64,000 nucleotides of DNA, from assembly GCA_036023115.1 (NCBI GenBank), contig JAYKKT010000091.1, positions 32,571,501 through 32,635,500 on the forward strand, in the 5' to 3' direction. Shown piece by piece: positions 23,910 to 36,774 of this stretch (positions are counted from its first letter, which is position 1; each line of letters starts with the position of its first letter). Origin of the DNA: Brasenia schreberi (lineage: Eukaryota > Streptophyta > Magnoliopsida > Nymphaeales > Cabombaceae). The position numbers were made by a program, and so were the translations under genes. The notes beneath the pieces are model-generated. The model did no database searches. It had not been told where the DNA came from and saw nothing but the letters and a program-made list of their open reading frames with translations.

Positions 23910-25010
23910 GGGATACAATAGGTTGAGCTAGTGATCCCTGAGCAAGCATGAACTATATAATGTTTGTGAACTAATACACACATTATTCTTATTAAGGAGC
24001 TCCAAATATTGTTAATAAAGAATATGTCAATATAATACAAGTTTGACCATTTTGTAGATCCACACGAGACATAAAAGATTTTTTATAGAAGCACAAAGAT
24101 CTTGGTAGATCAAAATAATAAATTTGTTTAGATTTGCTAGTACTTAAGCATATACTAATTTCTCACCTTATATCAAATTACTTATTGCCTCTTTGAATTC
24201 CATGGTATCAACTCACAATCATTCTTAATGAAACCATGCATGTCACTAACTCGTATTTTGGCTCCCGTTCCAGAAGCTCTACCTTTGATTATGTTTTTTT
24301 TCTTCCAAATGAAACCGGAAGCGAACAAGACTCAGACTCGGACTCAAAACCAACCAGATAGTGGGTGGGGAACCAGCCGGTTCCATTCCCAGGTTTTGGT
24401 GGAGCTGGAACTGCCAATCGGAACCATCTGTCCCGATTTATCTGGAACTGGCGGAACAGAGTTTTTACAAGTACAAAACACTAAGAAAAGAAATTCTCGG
24501 GTATGGTCGTCGCATGGATTTCATAATCTCATAGAGGAAATGGATCTTTTCCAGTTACGATCATTTATTGAAGCCATGAATGCTACACCCCAAGTGGAAA
24601 CTCCCAACGTATCCACCCGCCATATATCGACCGATGACTTAGCGTACAAGTTTATTGATCATAAACTTTTTAATAATTATTATTATTATAAAAATAATAT
24701 CAATGATGATGACGATCATCATGATAATAATAGCAGTAATAATAATAATAATAACAATAATAATTTAACGCTCAAGACATTAGCCCACTTGGGCTCCTGA
24801 CTCCATAAGACCGATTGTGTGTATACCTGATCTTGGCCTCCCCATTGCGCCAGCCAAAAATTGTACCTGTAAATAATAACCATAATAGTAGTTAAATTAA
24901 AATGCTACTTGTGACAGTGAGCTCTCATTCGTATATTATAGCTTTGACAAAGGTCGAATTACATATGTTGCAATAAAAGATAAGAAACACGCATAGAAGT
25001 AATTAATGAG
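23910..25010. other. Intergenic, repeat-rich, no gene
   Basis: Contains a GGAACCAGCCGGTTCC-like block (24,320-24,460) of the same type as 34,584-34,929, a SINE-like 3' end (GGCCTCCCCATTGCGCC at about 24,836-24,852), and the trinucleotide tract. Confidence 0.4.
24660..24765. repeat. AAT/ATG trinucleotide microsatellite
   Basis: Imperfect TTA, GAT and AAT runs. They create the asparagine-rich end of a chance 190-codon open frame (24,228-24,800). Confidence 0.85.
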
Positions 25011-25014
25011 AGGT

Positions 25015-25190
25015 CTTAAGAAGGTACGAGAAATTAGACCATGATCATTCTAAAAAAGAGAAAAGAAAAGCATAAAATTATTAGAAATTTTTTTTTTAAA
25101 ATAATTATTCATGTGACACAAGATAACGCACTATAACATCAAGGAATCCACATAGCAGACCACCTAATGTGGAAAATGGCTTGGTTGTTG
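25015..25190 (+). mobile_element. RTE LINE, degenerate 3' end (copy D)
   Basis: Old copy recognisable by CAAGGAATCCACATAGCAGA and CACCTAATGTGGAAAATGGC followed by a TTGTTG remnant. About 170 bases remain. Confidence 0.6.
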
Positions 25191-25983
25191 TCATAGTAAC
25201 ATGTGGGATTCTTTTGCTTGCTTTTTTGCTTTATTATTTCAATCATCTCTTGCTGGCTAGTGGCTTTATGTGTACCAATTAGTGTAAGCATATATGGTCC
25301 AAAGGCTCCAAACCTGGATCTGGCGGGGACCCGAGACCCTTATCTCATCGTTCTCCCTGTCTTAGCTTCTCCGGATTTAGCCATCTGCTTATAGAAGCAG
25401 GCTTCTATAAATGAATAAAAATATCTCTTAATGTAAGAATTAAATGGAAAAGGCGAACAACACGAAGACAAAACTTGGTTCACTTAAGATCCAAACCACG
25501 ACAGTGGCGAGATCCACAATTTCTTTCTTTCTTAGGTTCATCATTGTTCATAAACAACAAAATCTCAAAGAACTTACAGAAGACATCATTCTCAATTTCC
25601 AACTTGCTCTCTAACTACCGGAAGTTAGGAATTTGGGTTGGATCCATGATTATCTAATGCGAGACTGTGAGAGATTGAGGTCAACCATCTTTCTGCAAAT
25701 TCAACCAACATCTCTTGAGTTCAATTGAAAACTGTATTAAAGGAAGGACCTGGAGTGTAAAACCGCATATCGCAAAAAGAAATTAAATGTTTTCAGAGTG
25801 GGACGGGGTTTTGGCATCACACGTTGTATGGTAGCGGTGCACATGCACATGACCACCACTCCGATTTAAATTATTGCGCCCATCACCTTTTCATTAATAT
25901 TAAAATAGATAATTTGCAGTTAAGTACCTCGAGTTTGTCAAAAATTCTATGCGATTGTTCAACAATCTCAGTTCCTCCTTGTT

Positions 25984-26050
25984 TCTTTTTTGTACAATGG
26001 AGAGGTCTAAGACAAACGCATGTGCTGCTGCGGTATCGAATTCATGACCT
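25984..26050 (-). mobile_element. tRNA-like SINE copy 4, partial
   Basis: On the minus strand: GGTCATGAATTCGATACCGC (B-box region), then AGACCTCTCCATTGTACAAAAAAG. The 5' part is missing or diverged. Confidence 0.5.
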
Positions 26051-26244
26051 TCCTTTTTTAAATTTACTCATGTCATTAACCAAGTCCTCTTTTCTTTTAT
26101 CTTTTATGGCATTTGATATGTAATCTACTGCATGGTTTTTACCTTTGATCTTGTTACAATGGCGGGGATGAAGCCAGTACATCCCTACAATGGTTTTACC
26201 TTTGATCATGACCTTTAATTTGTGAGTTGAATCATGTAGCCCGG

Positions 26245-26248
<4 letters not shown>

Positions 26249-26288
<40 letters not shown>
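26249..26288. repeat. (TA)n microsatellite
   Basis: About twenty TA units. Confidence 0.95.
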
Positions 26289-26290
<2 letters not shown>

Positions 26291-27342
26291 AAATTGACGC
26301 ATACCTTTTTTTTACTATTCACACATCTTTTTCCCTTTATTTTTCAAAGCACCCCTAACCATTTTCAGTGTCCATTCTTTTGTCCATTTTTTGTTTTACA
26401 GCTCATCCCAACCACCTATTACTTAATTTATAATCATTTTCAGCAAAAGAATGGATCAAAATATGTAAAAAAATGAAGAAAAAGAAGAAAGAGAAAGAAA
26501 AAAGAGGAGAAAGAGGAAAAAAAGAAAAAGAAGATAAGAAAAGCCAATTCGAAGGAGGATTGATTGATTTATCAAAGTATGTTGTTAATTTAGTTTTGGG
26601 TTTTTATTCTTTTAGTTGTTTTGATTGAGGACCTTGACCCTTACCTAACTCCACTAATTAACCGATAAAGCCAAAGGAGACCACATTGCAGGAAAAAAAA
26701 TCTTTTGTCTTCCAATGAAAGAAATAGAGAATTGAGTCCATTTATCAGTTAATTTGGTAGAGATTTATAGAAGATCCTTTGTCAAATTTCGCCTAACTTG
26801 GTGGTGGGTCACTCGGCCTGGCTCCATGGTGGCGATCCTTCAAAGACAACATGGTGGGCTCGAAGTGGCATGTATATTAGTTGGGACGTCGATGGGTCGG
26901 ACTGGGTTTAGATCCATGCAAGTCCAGGTATAGGTGATCCTAGTCGAAAAATCGGATGTGAGTTGCATAAGGTATATAATCCAAAAAACCATACCCAGAC
27001 CCGTATAAGTTGTAAATATATGAATTTTTATTCAATACTTTTGCCTTATAATCTAAAAATTGAGTCACAAATCATGCTTGGATTCATTTGTTACTCTCAT
27101 CTTACATCTCCAGCCTAAAGAAATAAAGCGATCCATTATTTTTCTGGCTCCAACGGGGGTGCAAAAGAATCTATTGGTGCCGATTTCAGGTTTTGGGTCA
27201 CGTTTGTGCTATGTTGTTTCCAGTTCGTGTTAAAAGAGTCTAAGCGTGACCAATTTTCTTTAATGAACAAATCAAAAGAAGGAGAAAGAAGGCATTGAAA
27301 GCCTTGGAAGGAAAAGAAAATATTTTCTCATAGTTAAATGCA

Positions 27343-27452
27343 ATAAGCGGTAGCTCAACGACAGAGCAGCTAGTGGGGAGTTCGACGCTCTCATAGGGTG
27401 CATGTGTGTGTGTGTTAAGCTTCGGCCTCCTCTTGTTACTGAAAAAAAAAAA
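27343..27452 (+). mobile_element. tRNA-like SINE copy 5
   Basis: AGCGGTAGCTCAACGACAG (A-box-like), GGGGAGTTCGACGCTC (B-box-like), a GT microsatellite, then CTTCGGCCTCCTCTTGTTAC and eleven A. The most complete copy in the window. Confidence 0.7.
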
Positions 27453-27999
27453 GGTGGTATGGTAAGATTCAGTTCAATGACAACATAAACGGCTTCGTGT
27501 TGGTTTGCTGTTGTCAAACACGGACATGAACTTCTCGGATCTCTTAGAGCATTTTGTTTTAAAACCCTCCCCTCGGCATTTTCGTGTTTCAGGTCATTTT
27601 CGTGTCATGTTATCTTATTTCAAAAAATAACATGTCAATGCAAATGCATCCTTTTCTACTTGTGAGTTAGGTTAGGCACGATCATGAATCTTCAGGTCTG
27701 GGTTCTATAGTTTTCGTGTCGTGTCGGGAATTGTCAGTTCGAACTCAATTAATTTAGAATTATGGGGCACCGCATGGGGGCCACAACACCGGCAAAAAGG
27801 CGGTACACGAACTGAAATAAAATCGTGCGTCAGCGTGCTTGCAGCTGTAGGACGTCGTATCTCGGAAATGCGTGCCGACTGAAACTTACGTACGATTCCC
27901 CTCTTTCTTTGACTTCCCCAACAGAGGAATAATGAACCCTCCACACGCCCTTTAGTCTTATCGTGCAAGTTGGCAGTAAAGCAAGGTTCCATCCCACAG

Positions 28000-28028
28000 G
28001 ACACGCTATCATGGGTGCGTGTCCTCTT

Positions 28029-28068
<40 letters not shown>

Positions 28069-28224
28069 TCAATCTCATTTATGCTTAAATTTAAGCAAAC
28101 ACTTTTACAGTTCGATTGACACAATTAACAATAAAAATTTAAATAAAAAATAAATTATATTATTATACGTTAAGAGTGAAGTATTAAAAGTATAATGATT
28201 CAATTTACATGACACTGTGTGTGT

Positions 28225-28256
<32 letters not shown>

Positions 28257-28408
28257 GAGGTATATGTTCAATCTCATTTATTCTTAAATCTACACAAATA
28301 ATTCTACAATTAGATTAACATGATTAATGATGAAGATTTGAAAAAATGAAGTGAAGTACAAAAAGTATATTGATGCAATTCATAAGACACGCTACCATGG
28401 TGTGTGTC

Positions 28409-28470
<62 letters not shown>

Positions 28471-28693
28471 TAAATCTTATTTATGTTTAAATCTACACAA
28501 ACATTTCCATAATCAACATGATTAACAATGAACATTTGAATAAAAAAGAATTATTATACATTAAAAGTGAAGTATGAAAAGTACAATAATGTAATTCACT
28601 TGTTAAATTCAAATCTTCAGTTTGATCGCATCAATCAAACAATAAAAATATTTGAATAGATTTAAGCAAGGACATGTTTGAGCATTAACCACT
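28000..28693. repeat. Three tandem units of about 195 bp inside an inverted-repeat-ended element
   Basis: Each unit has GACACGCTAYCATGG-like sequence, a CT run, a TA run, then CTCAATCTCATTTATGCTTA and an AT-rich stretch with GTGAAGTA. The TA runs start near 28,038, 28,239 and 28,429. The outer ends are inverted: ATGCTCAA...CTTAAAT at 28,066-28,091 pairs with the complement of GATTTAAGC...TTGAGCAT at 28,658-28,686. Three internal units between inverted ends suggest an expanded MITE. Confidence 0.6.
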
Positions 28694-28699
28694 ATATAT

Positions 28700-30030
28700 A
28701 TATAGCGTATTCAATAGTTGTAAAATGATATAAGATGGTATATTCCATCATATTTATTACAGTACAACTCAATATTTTTATATTATGAATACCAATTCAG
28801 TATCATATATATTTTGAATAACTTATCTTATATGTTTATATGGGGGGGAGAGAGAGTGCATGCTCAATTCACGTAATTCAACTAAGTCAAGTGGCCACTT
28901 GTTTAACAGCTCGAATCTCCAATCAAAGTCCATGCTGAGTTACACTCAAACAGCTCGAGCTTGAACTTGTTAAGTTCATATAAATTGAATATAACATGTA
29001 TTGAGTAATCTATCCTTTTTTTAATATTATTTGTATGTACAAGTGCCACTTGTTTAACAGCTCCAATCTCCGATCACGAGTCCACTTTGAGTTACACGAG
29101 AGAAGACAGAAAGAGAGTGAAAAACGTAAAAAGTAGATGGGCACCACCTTGCTTTCGCTATGTCTCCGGTGGGTTCCCGTGCAGACAAAATATCGTTTTT
29201 AGGGGTGGAATCTTTGGCGTCAACCAGCAGGGTTTATCCGAAGAGGAATTAATAGGGAGTTATCAAACTGAATATTCAGGCATAAAATCTGATTTATTTT
29301 ATGTTGCTTTTTACCTAAAGGAGAAAATTTGATGGGCGAGATTAGTTATATATTATATATAATACATGTAAAGCACAATTAGACTCCTCACTCATTGAGC
29401 TAATCATTAGGGAGTTTGAGCTGGATTCACTCTTAACTGAAGCTCGACAAGATGAATCCGGGTTCGAGCTAGGCGCTTGCAAGTAGATCGGTTCAGTTGC
29501 AACCCTTATTGTCCATGACTGACTTCACACATGACGAACCTTGTGAGTAGACAAATAGTCTGTGAAGACAACATTTGCACTCATAAGCAAACAAACGATA
29601 GAATAATTTAATCAAAATATATTTTAAAATCTAACCCACAATTAATTATGTTTCTGTGGCCAAAATTGATGGAGAATACTGAATAAGATCCTCTCCGGAG
29701 TTTTCAGATCAGTTGTGCAGCGGAGAGGAGAGAGGAACAAAGCTTAAGGATGACTCGGGAACACAACATAAGGAGGAAGAGAGATGAGTATTTTAACGGT
29801 TTCCCACAGAAGGTTTTCTCATAGAAGACTTCTTGTTTTTTTCTTATCTATATCCTTTCTTTTCCACTGGAATCATATTTATAATTGAAAACCTCCATTA
29901 ATGTTCGGTCTCATTTTTCCAGTCTTATCTTTTTGAGTTTTCTAATTACTGACCGTTTGTTATTAACTAGGATGTAACATATAATTTCTTAATGAAAAAT
30001 ATGTTTTTATTTTTTCTAATAAATACAAAT
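28700..30030. other. Intergenic, no gene recognised
   Basis: An 81-codon frame (29,087-29,332) is the longest; it has no recognisable domain. Confidence 0.4.
28894..29099. repeat. Pair of about 55-bp direct repeats
   Basis: The segment containing CCACTTGTTTAACAGCTC and GAGTTACAC occurs twice, starting near 28,897 and near 29,040, with several substitutions. The reason for the duplication is not apparent. Confidence 0.5.
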
Positions 30031-30216
30031 CTCTTGAAATTTGGAAAAGGGCCATCTTTCCAAATTTCACAGTAAGGTTTTACCTCACTTTTGAGGTTGT
30101 CTTTCATAGTTGTAAGTATAAATGCAAACTATACCTATTGCATAGTTTTTCATATCCAATAAGTCATTTTCTTACACAACAATCATCATAGTGTAATTTA
30201 TTACACTAAGTAAACT

Positions 30217-30960
30217 CTAAAAAAATCTCAAGCTCATGTTTGCAACATGCTTTGAGAAAAGATCCTCTGTTATACCTTTAGTCAAAGGGTTAACCAACAT
30301 ATCAGTAGTTAGTATATAAGGTATAGATATCTCATTTCTTTTAACCATATCATGAACATAGTGATATTTAATCATTATATGCTTCCTTCTAAAGCTATCC
30401 GCTCTACTCTTAATCAAAGTAATTGTTGTCAAAATAAATGACAACAAGCTCGTTGGCTATATCCAACTTCAAATCACGTATGGATCGGGTTAACTAAACA
30501 ATACTTGTTACAGTCATACTACAAACAACATACTCAGCTTCTTGTGTATGCAATGCTACACAATCTTGTTTCTTGAAAGCCCAAGAAACATCATTACCTC
30601 CAAATAAAAATATTTGTTTAGAGGTTGATTTGTTGTCATCTTTGCTTCCAGGAGAATCAACATTTGAGTATCTTACCACTTTTAGTTCAAATGCTTGAAA
30701 ACACAGCTTCAAATCTTTTGTTCCTTTAATAAAAATATTAGGCTTGCTATCTCACTTACTAAGACAATCAACCTTACTCAGTTTGACACCTTTAGCAATG
30801 AGTGTAGTTGAAGGCTTATACTCACCCATTTTAAATTTCTTGAGGATATAGTCTATATATCTCTCTTAACTTACACACAAGAGTTTAAATTCTCTCAATC
30901 TTTGTTCCTAGAATATAGGATGCCTTTTTGATATCCTTCATTTTAAACCTTGAGTTTAAC
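30217..30960 (-). mobile_element. Copia retrotransposon remnant (reverse transcriptase end and RNase H)
   Basis: On the minus strand, MKDIKKASYILGTKIERI (Copia reverse transcriptase, usually MKDLGEASYILGIKI) near 30,950-30,890, then SWAFKKQDCVALHTQEAEYV and finally KYHYVHDMVKRNEI...ILTTDMLVNPLTKGI, the end of Copia RNase H. Stops and frameshifts separate the parts (for example near 30,890 and 30,745), so the element is dead. Confidence 0.88.
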
Positions 30961-33860
30961 CATAACTTAGTTTGGTTTGTGACCCAAAAACTACCAATAC
31001 CAGCCGACAAGCTTTAGGGGCTACACACAAACTCACCAAGCAGTGCATGTAGTTGGCTCACCAAACAAGCTCACAAGCCAAGCTTTGAGTTGATAAATGA
31101 GCCATGAGCATTCTCCATTGAATGAGTTGGGCTCGGTTACAGGTTCTATATACAGCCATACATCTAGATTTGGCTGTGTTCCGTAAAGCCAAATAAGGTG
31201 ATGCTGATCTCCTTTTCAAGATCCAGTTGCAACTTTATTTTGTTGGCTTAATTATTTAATTCGATCAACTTTATAATTATGTTTTATTACAACACAATCA
31301 TTATAATTTATATATATCCATGTAAGTATCTACTCTTGTTATTAGAAAAGGATATTCGTACATACTTTTTTACTAAACATACACCTCATTCATCTTTTCT
31401 TTTAAAGTTACCCTATTCATGTTCAAACACCATTTTCTCGAAAAAAAACTCATCCACCACATGTCACACTTCAAACAACAATACACCCACCACATGTCTA
31501 TCCTTTAGACATAACGCACCTTAAGTGTGCCTCATCATCGGTAATAAAAGATTACATAACGTTGATCGTTACTGACTCTCTATAACTCTATTTTCTATAT
31601 ATTTTTTGTAAGGTTCATCTTGAGAATGAGGTAGGGGTTCAGAGTAATAGAGAAAGAGGTCAGTAAGAGATCGATAAAGAAATAAAAAATAATTCAATAA
31701 AGTTTTCAAAAAAGAAAGTTGAAGATAATGAGATTTAAAGAGAGAGATGGAACGGTTAAAAGAGAACAAGATTAAAAGAGATTGCTAGAAAGAGGGAATT
31801 TGGGAAAGGTCTTTGGGAGGAAAAAAGAAGTCGACCACAAGCAAATGGATTATTAGGAGGAGGAAAAGCCAATGAGTAACGAGGAGAGGAGAGAGAATAT
31901 AAAATAAGAGTAATAGTAAAATGGAGCGTATGAATAATAACAATTATTTTTTAAAGGAGTTAGGGTGGAAAAGGGTAGTCATATATAGCCTTGTGAGTTA
32001 TTTTCTCTCAATTTCTTATTGAAAAATTTATTTATATTTAACGAACTATGAGCCGAGGGCCATATAAAACCTGTCAAGGCTAGAGCTTGGTATCAAGAGT
32101 ATGGATCTCGTAGTTATTTGAGCTGGACCCGAAAAGATTCAACTAATATATTTGATCCGGTTATGGTTTATAATGATTATATGCTTAACCTCAATCCAAC
32201 ACTAGTCTAGGCGAAGATCCACATGGTTCATTAAAGTAAATTACGAAATGATAATAGGTATGAATCTTACAGTCCTGGTGGACCCAAATCAGGGTCGACA
32301 CTTCTGCGACGAAACTCGAACCTGAACCTAACTGGTCCGACCCATGGAACCCGCGACCTTCACATTGACATTGCATGGAGACAAATTAGAAGACTCGTAG
32401 ACTTAATTAGGTAATAAAGTCGATCAAGATATCAAAATGGATTGCAAGCATGACAGCCACATCCTTACAAGACTTTGTGTTTACTATTAACAATTTGTTT
32501 GTTGGCGACCCACTAAGAAGAAAAATGCCTTCTCGAAAGAAGACGTGCATGGCTCGTCATGTTAGATATGGAAAAAAATGAAGAGCTGATTCATACAAAT
32601 TTGACTTTTTGTGACCAATGATGAAATAGCGGTTCAAACCACCAAAATATATCGAAAAACAATTCCAAAGATCGAATGGTTAAAAATATAAAACAATTGT
32701 CGAAATGAATATCTGCATACTTTACCGACGGTCGTATTATAATTAGTCAAGCTTGCTTGGATCCTTAGTACCAGTAGTAACCAAGTTTGAAGTTTAACAT
32801 GTCCAAATCTCATAAGATGTACAGTACCCATCTTTATTATGTAGCTTTTGGCCACGGTAGATCTACACAAAGGCAAGGGTCTTAGAGTGTCCATCTGAAA
32901 TACTAAAAAGATTATAGCCCACGGTTGAATACGTGGACTATAATGTAGATTACAAGGTATAAGTGTGTGCTATTCAGTCCACCTGAAAAAAATTAAAAGA
33001 AATCTCTCAAAAATTGGAAAAAAAACATAAAAGTGCGAACTGACTCCATGGGCTATAATATAGTCAATTTTCTTAATGCAAGTAGGACTTAATTGTTGTA
33101 GGCTCAAAAGTAAGTTTGGTCAAGTCCGACCAAACCAAACCCACTTGAAAAGTAAGTATGGTTGAGTCAACTTGTATTTTTTTTCCTTTTCTTTCTTATC
33201 TTGTAGTGATTAGATTTCTTTTTATATTTTTAACCACTTTTATATCTTTTTAAATAATATTAATATTTTAAAAGTAAAAAATGAACATAAATATACGTGA
33301 TAAAGTTATAGAATCGGATTTTTCGATTGACTCTGCGTTTCACGTGTCGTGGGTGCAAAATCACCATTTATCGGATTTGTCGCAACGTCACCATCCTTCG
33401 GGTTCATGGCCGCTGATTACGGCATGCACTGTTGACACCACGCAGATGGAGCTTGGTGATGCCTTATGCTATTAGCCATGTGCAGCCCTTGATCATTATG
33501 ATGGACGGCCAAAAATCACCGTGAGATGACAACACTAAGGACCTAAGATCTTCCACCTCGCGTGGAGGTCACACTTTTTTATCACGAAATTAACGGTCTT
33601 GATAAAATCATTTAACCAACAATAAGCCATCATGACAGATAACCATAAGTGACTGTGGGTGATTGAAGGACATGACCATGATCGAAACAAATTAATCTAT
33701 TAAACAAACCCTAAGTGAGCGAAGATCTACAATTTTAAGCTTAGAGATGGTTATAGCATACTATGAAACAATATTAGTATAATGAGTTTAAACATCCATC
33801 AAACTCAATCTTGAGAGTTTCTCTACTAATGAATCTGTTGTACCTTGTAGTAGAGATCAT
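30961..33860. other. Intergenic, no gene recognised
   Basis: AT-rich, with short frames only. No coding or repeat structure I can support. Confidence 0.4.
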
Positions 33861-33868
33861 CTTTATCG

Positions 33869-33945
33869 TTTTTTAAGTACAATGGGGAGGCCAAAGCCAA
33901 TGAATGCCTCAGGCATCGAACTCATGATGAGCTGACGGGCTATCC
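33869..33945 (-). mobile_element. tRNA-like SINE copy 6, partial
   Basis: Minus strand: CATCATGAGTTCGATGCC (B-box-like), then TTTGGCCTCCCCATTGTACT and an A run. The A-box end is shortened. Confidence 0.6.
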
Positions 33946-34583
33946 GGGAAGTTATTGCTCTTTGTGCAAGAAGGACATTTTGAAGAAATCGGCAGATTGG
34001 AAATATCGGTTTTGGTTACAGAGAAGGCGAAAGCGGAACTGAACTGGGTGGTGGTCTATGGTTCCAGACGGTTCTTGGCCTGATTTGGTTCTTGATACAG
34101 GAATCCTAATATAAATCAATGGTAGATAGTTAGTTGATCACATGGATTTTAAGCAGCGAATCGATAGTTAAGATTTAATAATGTGAATTTATATTTCCAA
34201 AAGTAATACCCATTTTTATGAACTCAACGGATCAAGCAATCCTGGTTGGTCAGTAGTGACCCGTATTTCGATATAGTCACCATGTAAGAGTTTTGAGGAT
34301 CAACGCAAATTTTCGACCGGGATTCAGAAAGTATGTTCTTTATAGGTTTGAATTCGACCAGTGAAACCATGGCCTTGGGGCACGAGACTGGACGGGCATC
34401 AACACCCCGATTCCGCGTCCGACGACCCACGGTTGAGTGCACCGGGATTCACAAAGCTTCTGCAGAAGTGTGTGTGGGTGATTGCTACAAAGAAGGACGA
34501 AGGCTGGTTGCGTGGAGGGGATGATACCGGCCACCGGAGGGTGTCCAATGACGGGGCATGAGATTGATCTAAATCAGACAAGT

Positions 34584-34929
34584 TAGAGATGGGCAAATGA
34601 GTTGAAAACCAGAACCTGATTGGGCCAAGAACCAACTAGAACCGGAACTGTTGAAACAGGGTCTGGAATCAGGACTTGGGGACCACCCGGTTTGGTTCCG
34701 GTTCCACTTTCCATGGAATTGGAACCGGCCCAAAACCAGAACTTATGGTTTCCTAATTTTTGAATTTTTTATTTTTAAAAAGTTTATATTATTTTTCTGG
34801 TATTGAATGGTTTGAGCCTCAAACCAAAACCAAAACTGGTGGTCCCAAATTAGGATTAGAACCGGTCCGGTCCCAGTTTCAAGTTCCTAGTAATCTGGAA
34901 CTGGTTCCTGCCGGAACTGGCCATCTCTA
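34584..34929. mobile_element. Non-autonomous element with GGTTCCGG-rich body
   Basis: Ends TAGAGATGG (34,584-34,592) and its inverted copy CCATCTCTA (34,921-34,929). The body is rich in GGTTCCGGTTCC and GGAACCGG on both strands and can fold on itself. No coding capacity. A clear target-site duplication was not found. Confidence 0.5.
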
Positions 34930-35131
34930 CCGCAACTAGGTCAACATGAACGAACACTTGACATGGTTCCGTAGAAATAGTTACTTCTATTCTAAATTTC
35001 TAGTTAGTTTCATATGTATTCTGTGCTGAATGCATCACATGCACATACATATACGAAAATGGATGGATGTATCATCAAATATGAACCTAGGGATATATAT
35101 GTAAATATATGTATATGTGTATAGCATAGTC

Positions 35132-35348
35132 CATGCACACACTCATCCATGCTATAATCTTCTTAAAGATCTCAACCGTTTGATCTTTAAGATCAATGGT
35201 TGAGATCTTTAAAGCAAAAAACAAATAGTATACAAAAAGTATCAAGATATTTCTTTTGCTTTTGAAATTTGAATTTCAACCATTGATTTCACCGATTAAA
35301 CGGCTAAGATCTTTTGAGAATGTTTAAGCATGGATAAATGTGTGCATG
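35132..35348. mobile_element. MITE with about 55-bp terminal inverted repeats
   Basis: Left arm 35,132-35,186 (begins CATGCACACACTCATCCATG) and right arm 35,294-35,348 are imperfect inverted copies; the core holds an internal hairpin of GATCTTTAAGATC type. A related element lies at 54,879-55,130. No coding capacity. Confidence 0.75.
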
Positions 35349-36454
35349 TATTAATTAATCTCTGCATCTTATTTAGAAACTTTATTAAGGGAGAGCTTGT
35401 GCTTTTGGAAAAGATGAATATTAGAAGTGTTTGCATTGGTAACTAGGGGTGTGCATCGATCAGTTCAATTTAATAGCCGAAACCCAAAAAACCAAACCCA
35501 AACCGAATTAGCTCGGTTTGGTCTTATTAAAATTTACATTAGACAAAGAAAAGTGAAAACATATGTCTGCAAAGGTCTAAAACAGATGGTAAGAAGCTAA
35601 AAGAGTAAAAGGATTTATCAAAGGATCTAAACGTGAATAACAAAATAAACACATGTAAAAGAACACACAAAATATATAGAACTTGAAAGAACTTGTGCAA
35701 CAACTCCATCATGCTCTTGTTAGCATTGCATTACAACTGTAACATATAAAACTTGGAAGATAACTTGAGAGATAACATATTAACATCTGTAATATTGATT
35801 CAAATACCTAAGAATAAGAATAAACAAATATTCATTTTATTTAGTGACCATATTGATTTGAATACCTATTTAAGAATGGTAACCATCTCGTAACTCAAAG
35901 CTACTACACTCATTCTTCATCCAACTCCATTTGACCTACATAAAAAGGTAAATAAAATAATTACAAGGTCAATTAAATAAATAATTGATATAATTAGACA
36001 TAATTACTTAATAAATATGTGTTACTACTCAAAGCTAGCACATTTTCTCCCAATCTAACAACTTGCAAACCTGAATTATCATAAGAAATACTTCAATTAT
36101 GAAAGCACATAACAATAAAAGGTAAACTCAATTAAATTAGTAAGTATATCTTATCTTTTAGAAAATTTCAATATCTTTCAATTTTTCCAGAGTATTCAAA
36201 CTAACGTCCTATCTTATGGGTCAAAGAGGTCATAAATGCTAAATGTTGATTGAAAAGTTGTTGTAGATATGAAAATTATCAAGATATTCCTTGTCATCAT
36301 TTGTGTAAGAACGAGAAATCTCTTTTGATGGATTTTTCAAATGAAACAGGACCCAAAACTGCCTCTGGAACTGAATAGGGCCAGTTTGGTTCAGTTTCGA
36401 AGTTAGGGTGGAAACGAAGTAGAACTACTGACCTTGTGTGAGGGAGCCAAACCC

Positions 36455-36565
36455 CTTTTTTGTTATAATAGGGAGGCCAAAGCTAGGTTAGTATTGCACG
36501 CCGTGGAAATCGAACTCATCACGCGCTTCTTGTGAGTCGAGAGGCCTGACAAACGAGCTAACACC
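36455..36565 (-). mobile_element. tRNA-like SINE copy 7
   Basis: Minus strand: TGTTAGCTCGTTTGTCAGG (A-box-like), GATGAGTTCGATTTCCACG (B-box-like), then CTTTGGCCTCCCTATTATAA and a short A run. One of the more complete copies. Confidence 0.7.
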
Positions 36566-36690
36566 TGCGTACTGAGTTGTGGCTGATTGTATTTATGAAA
36601 ATGCAAACTTGTACGTGCGGTGTACGCTTTGGACGGTATAGATCGTGCCTGTGCCATAGCTATGTGGATAGCGGTCTCGCCATACGACTC

Positions 36691-36691
<1 letters not shown>

Positions 36692-36721
<30 letters not shown>

Positions 36722-36774
36722 TTTCATTTTTCGTTTGGAGGGCTGGATGGCGGGAACCCTAAAAGATGAAACCG

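Larger units (their letters stand above)
25200..27340. other. Intergenic, no gene recognised
   Basis: Short frames only, a purine-rich tract (26,470-26,545) and the repeats listed separately. Confidence 0.4.

Noticed and set aside
24228..24800. 190-codon open frame
   Set aside because: Its second half is made by a trinucleotide microsatellite and its first half by GGTTCC-type repeat DNA; no domain.
27343..27452. Possible tRNA gene
   Set aside because: A- and B-box-like words are present, but no cloverleaf with matched acceptor stem, and the 3' A tract and family copies fit a SINE.
34224..34635. Several overlapping frames on both strands in a GC-richer patch
   Set aside because: No domain, no splice context, and mutually exclusive frames; probably chance in a GC-rich island.
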